NCBI GenBank assembly: GCA_014238945.1
Contig: JABAAB010000014.1
Span: forward strand, 166,882-230,881
Reading direction: 5' to 3'
DNA from: Lysobacterales bacterium
GTDB lineage: Bacteria; Pseudomonadota; Gammaproteobacteria; Xanthomonadales; SZUA-36
DNA length: 64,000 nt
Each line of letters begins with the position of its first letter. Position 1 is the first letter of the stretch. A program made the position numbers and the translations under genes. Positions 62,692-64,000 of this stretch are shown here, piece after piece. The notes below the pieces were generated by a model. That model saw only the letters and a list, made by a program, of their open reading frames with translations, made no database searches and had not been told where the DNA came from.

Positions 62692-63855
62692 TTACTTAGC
62701 CAGCAACTTGCGTTCATCAAGACCAATACTGCGGGCGATGATTTCTTTCATGATTTCCGAGCTGCCGGCATAGATACGTGAAACCCGGGCGTCGGTGAAC
62801 ATATGTGATATCCGGTATTCGCTCATGTACCCTGCGCCACCGTGTAACTGCACGCAGTTGTCCATCACGTCCGATTCCAGTTCACTTGCAATCAGCTTTG
62901 CTTCGGCAGCGATCTCCGCGGTTAACTCACCCTGGTTGTGCAGCAGCACGCACTGGTCGATAAAAGTCTGGGTGATATCCAGTGCAGCACGCATCTCGGC
63001 CATCTTGAAGCGGCTGTTCTGGAAGGCTGCTATGGGCTTTCCAAAGGCTTTTCGCTCCAGGATATAGTCCAGTGTCAGATCGAAGGCTACCTGGGCGTGG
63101 GAGACCTCCTGGGCGGCGCTGATCAGGCGTTCTTCTGCCAGGTGGTGCATCAGGCTGTAAAAACCTCTTTCAGGGTCACCCAGCACGTTTCGGGCCGGTA
63201 CCCGCACGTTATCGAAGAACAGTTCAGCAGTGTCCTGGGTTTTCAGACCCATTTTCTTCAGGTTGCGGCCCCGCTCGAAACCCTTCATACCCGCCTCGAC
63301 CACGAACAGGCCGATCCCGTGGGGCCGATCCGCCACGGTTCGCGCGGCAACAATAAAGGCACCACCATTGATGCCGTTGGAGATAAAGGTCTTGGAACCA
63401 CTGATTAGCCAGTCATCACCATCACGGGTGGCGCGGGTCTTGATACCGGCGAGATCGCTGCCTGCTCCGGGTTCGGTCATGGCGATTCCGAGTATGGTTT
63501 CGCCGCTGATACATTTTGGCAGCAGCCGGGCTTTCAATTCTTCGCTGCCCAGCCGACCGATATACGGACCAACCAGACGGCTGTGCAGGGTCAGGAACAG
63601 ACCGATGTCACCGTGACGGATGGTTTCCTCAATGATGATCTGCTCGAAACGGAAGTCTTCAATTCCGGCACCACCGTATTTTTCATCTGCCCACATACAC
63701 AGCAGACCCATTTCGCCGGCCTTTACAAAGGCAGATGGATCACAGGCCCCGTCTTCACGCCATTGATCCACATGCGGTGCGATCTCGGACTGCATAAAGC
63801 GCCGCACGGAGTCGCGAAACATTTCGTGATCTTCATCAAATATGAGGCGTTTCAT
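62692..63855 (-). CDS. Acyl-CoA dehydrogenase, long-chain-type active site
   Basis: 387 residues. FAD-contact motifs: ILGIAMTEPGAGSDLAGIKT and GSKTFISNG. The catalytic base is probably Glu242 in LAEERLIS on helix G, as in long-chain and isovaleryl enzymes, because the C-terminal site used by short and medium-chain enzymes reads RIYAGSSEIMKE with Ala in place of Glu. It introduces a 2,3 double bond in an acyl-CoA and passes electrons to ETF. The substrate chain is not certain. A single gene, convergent with the TSUP gene; upstream sequence reaches the window end. Confidence 0.92.
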   Translation of the reverse strand: MKRLIFDEDHEMFRDSVRRFMQSEIAPHVDQWREDGACDPSAFVKAGEMGLLCMWADEKYGGAGIEDFRFEQIIIEETIRHGDIGLFLTLHSRLVGPYIGRLGSEELKARLLPKCISGETILGIAMTEPGAGSDLAGIKTRATRDGDDWLISGSKTFISNGINGGAFIVAARTVADRPHGIGLFVVEAGMKGFERGRNLKKMGLKTQDTAELFFDNVRVPARNVLGDPERGFYSLMHHLAEERLISAAQEVSHAQVAFDLTLDYILERKAFGKPIAAFQNSRFKMAEMRAALDITQTFIDQCVLLHNQGELTAEIAAEAKLIASELESDVMDNCVQLHGGAGYMSEYRISHMFTDARVSRIYAGSSEIMKEIIARSIGLDERKLLAK

Positions 63856-64000
63856 CGGTTTGTTTTCCAGTAGTGCAAGTGGCTGTCAGAGGATCGTTTG
63901 ACTTGGCCATATTTTATCATGCGTGCGGTCAACATACGGAACTGGAAAACCTGATGCCGGCGGGCACGATTCAAAGTTCAGGTTCTTCGAAGCCATCCTC

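Noticed and set aside
62218..62781. Plus-strand frame with a Gln-Asp run
   Set aside because: The run is the hexamer array read in frame; both ends overlap real genes on either side.

Overview
This 64 kb window looks like core chromosome of a gammaproteobacterium. The evidence is the gene order mreB-mreC-mreD-mrdA-rodA-mltB-rlpA-dacA-ybeD-lipB-lipA, the order fis-purH-purD, a large glycerol-3-phosphate acyltransferase (PlsB), the fused chorismate mutase/prephenate dehydrogenase TyrA, and a tRNA-Met gene that encodes its own CCA end. A partial L-carnitine dehydrogenase-like gene, a long-chain-type acyl-CoA dehydrogenase, a TRAP carrier and several exported hydrolases suggest an aerobic heterotroph living on organic acids, lipids and peptides, possibly marine. 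I cannot place it in a genus.

Layout. 0-7.5 kb: mostly accessory metabolism (carnitine dehydrogenase end, NPP phosphodiesterase, LLM oxidoreductase, membrane-anchored S33 peptidase, secreted VWA protein, HAD phosphatase). 7.5-10.9 kb: a patchy insertion-like segment at the 3' side of tRNA-Met, holding a phytanoyl-CoA-dioxygenase-like gene framed by an inverted repeat pair of 86-96 bp, an APC permease, and three copies of a 7-bp-stem/10-nt-loop hairpin. 11-23 kb: PfkB kinase, then the cell-shape, peptidoglycan and lipoate operon. 23-37 kb: tail-specific protease, priA, a moxR/DUF58/VWA (Bat-like) operon, then a SPOR protein and argS on the other strand. 37-40 kb: TRAP membrane and binding subunits facing each other, with no small Q subunit in sight. 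40-52.5 kb: a long minus-strand run for nucleotide synthesis and DNA upkeep (plsB, pyrF, a hydrolase, uvrD, purD, purH, fis, a zinc-ribbon protein, a DUF4124 protein, pyrE). 52.6-57.2 kb: exonuclease III at the site where Pseudomonas has crc, then AmpG, AnmK and an M23 endopeptidase for murein turnover. 57.4-62.3 kb: a tightly packed operon tyrS-tyrA-NUDIX-dipeptidase-TSUP exporter. 62.3-62.7 kb: a repeat-rich gap with a long hairpin and an 11-unit hexamer array. 62.7-63.9 kb: acyl-CoA dehydrogenase. The last 145 bases hold nothing I can identify.

Most genes are ordinary and intact, and many overlap by 1-11 bases, so translational coupling is common. Non-ATG starts are frequent (TTG for mreC, prc, argS and ampG; GTG for mrdA, rodA, lipA, the NUDIX gene, the dipeptidase and the permease). 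I saw no CRISPR array, no complete insertion sequence, no integrase and no clear defence system. The least ordinary signals are the inverted repeats around the dioxygenase gene, the Q-less TRAP pair next to a DnaA-box-like doublet, and the catalytically intact exonuclease at the crc position.
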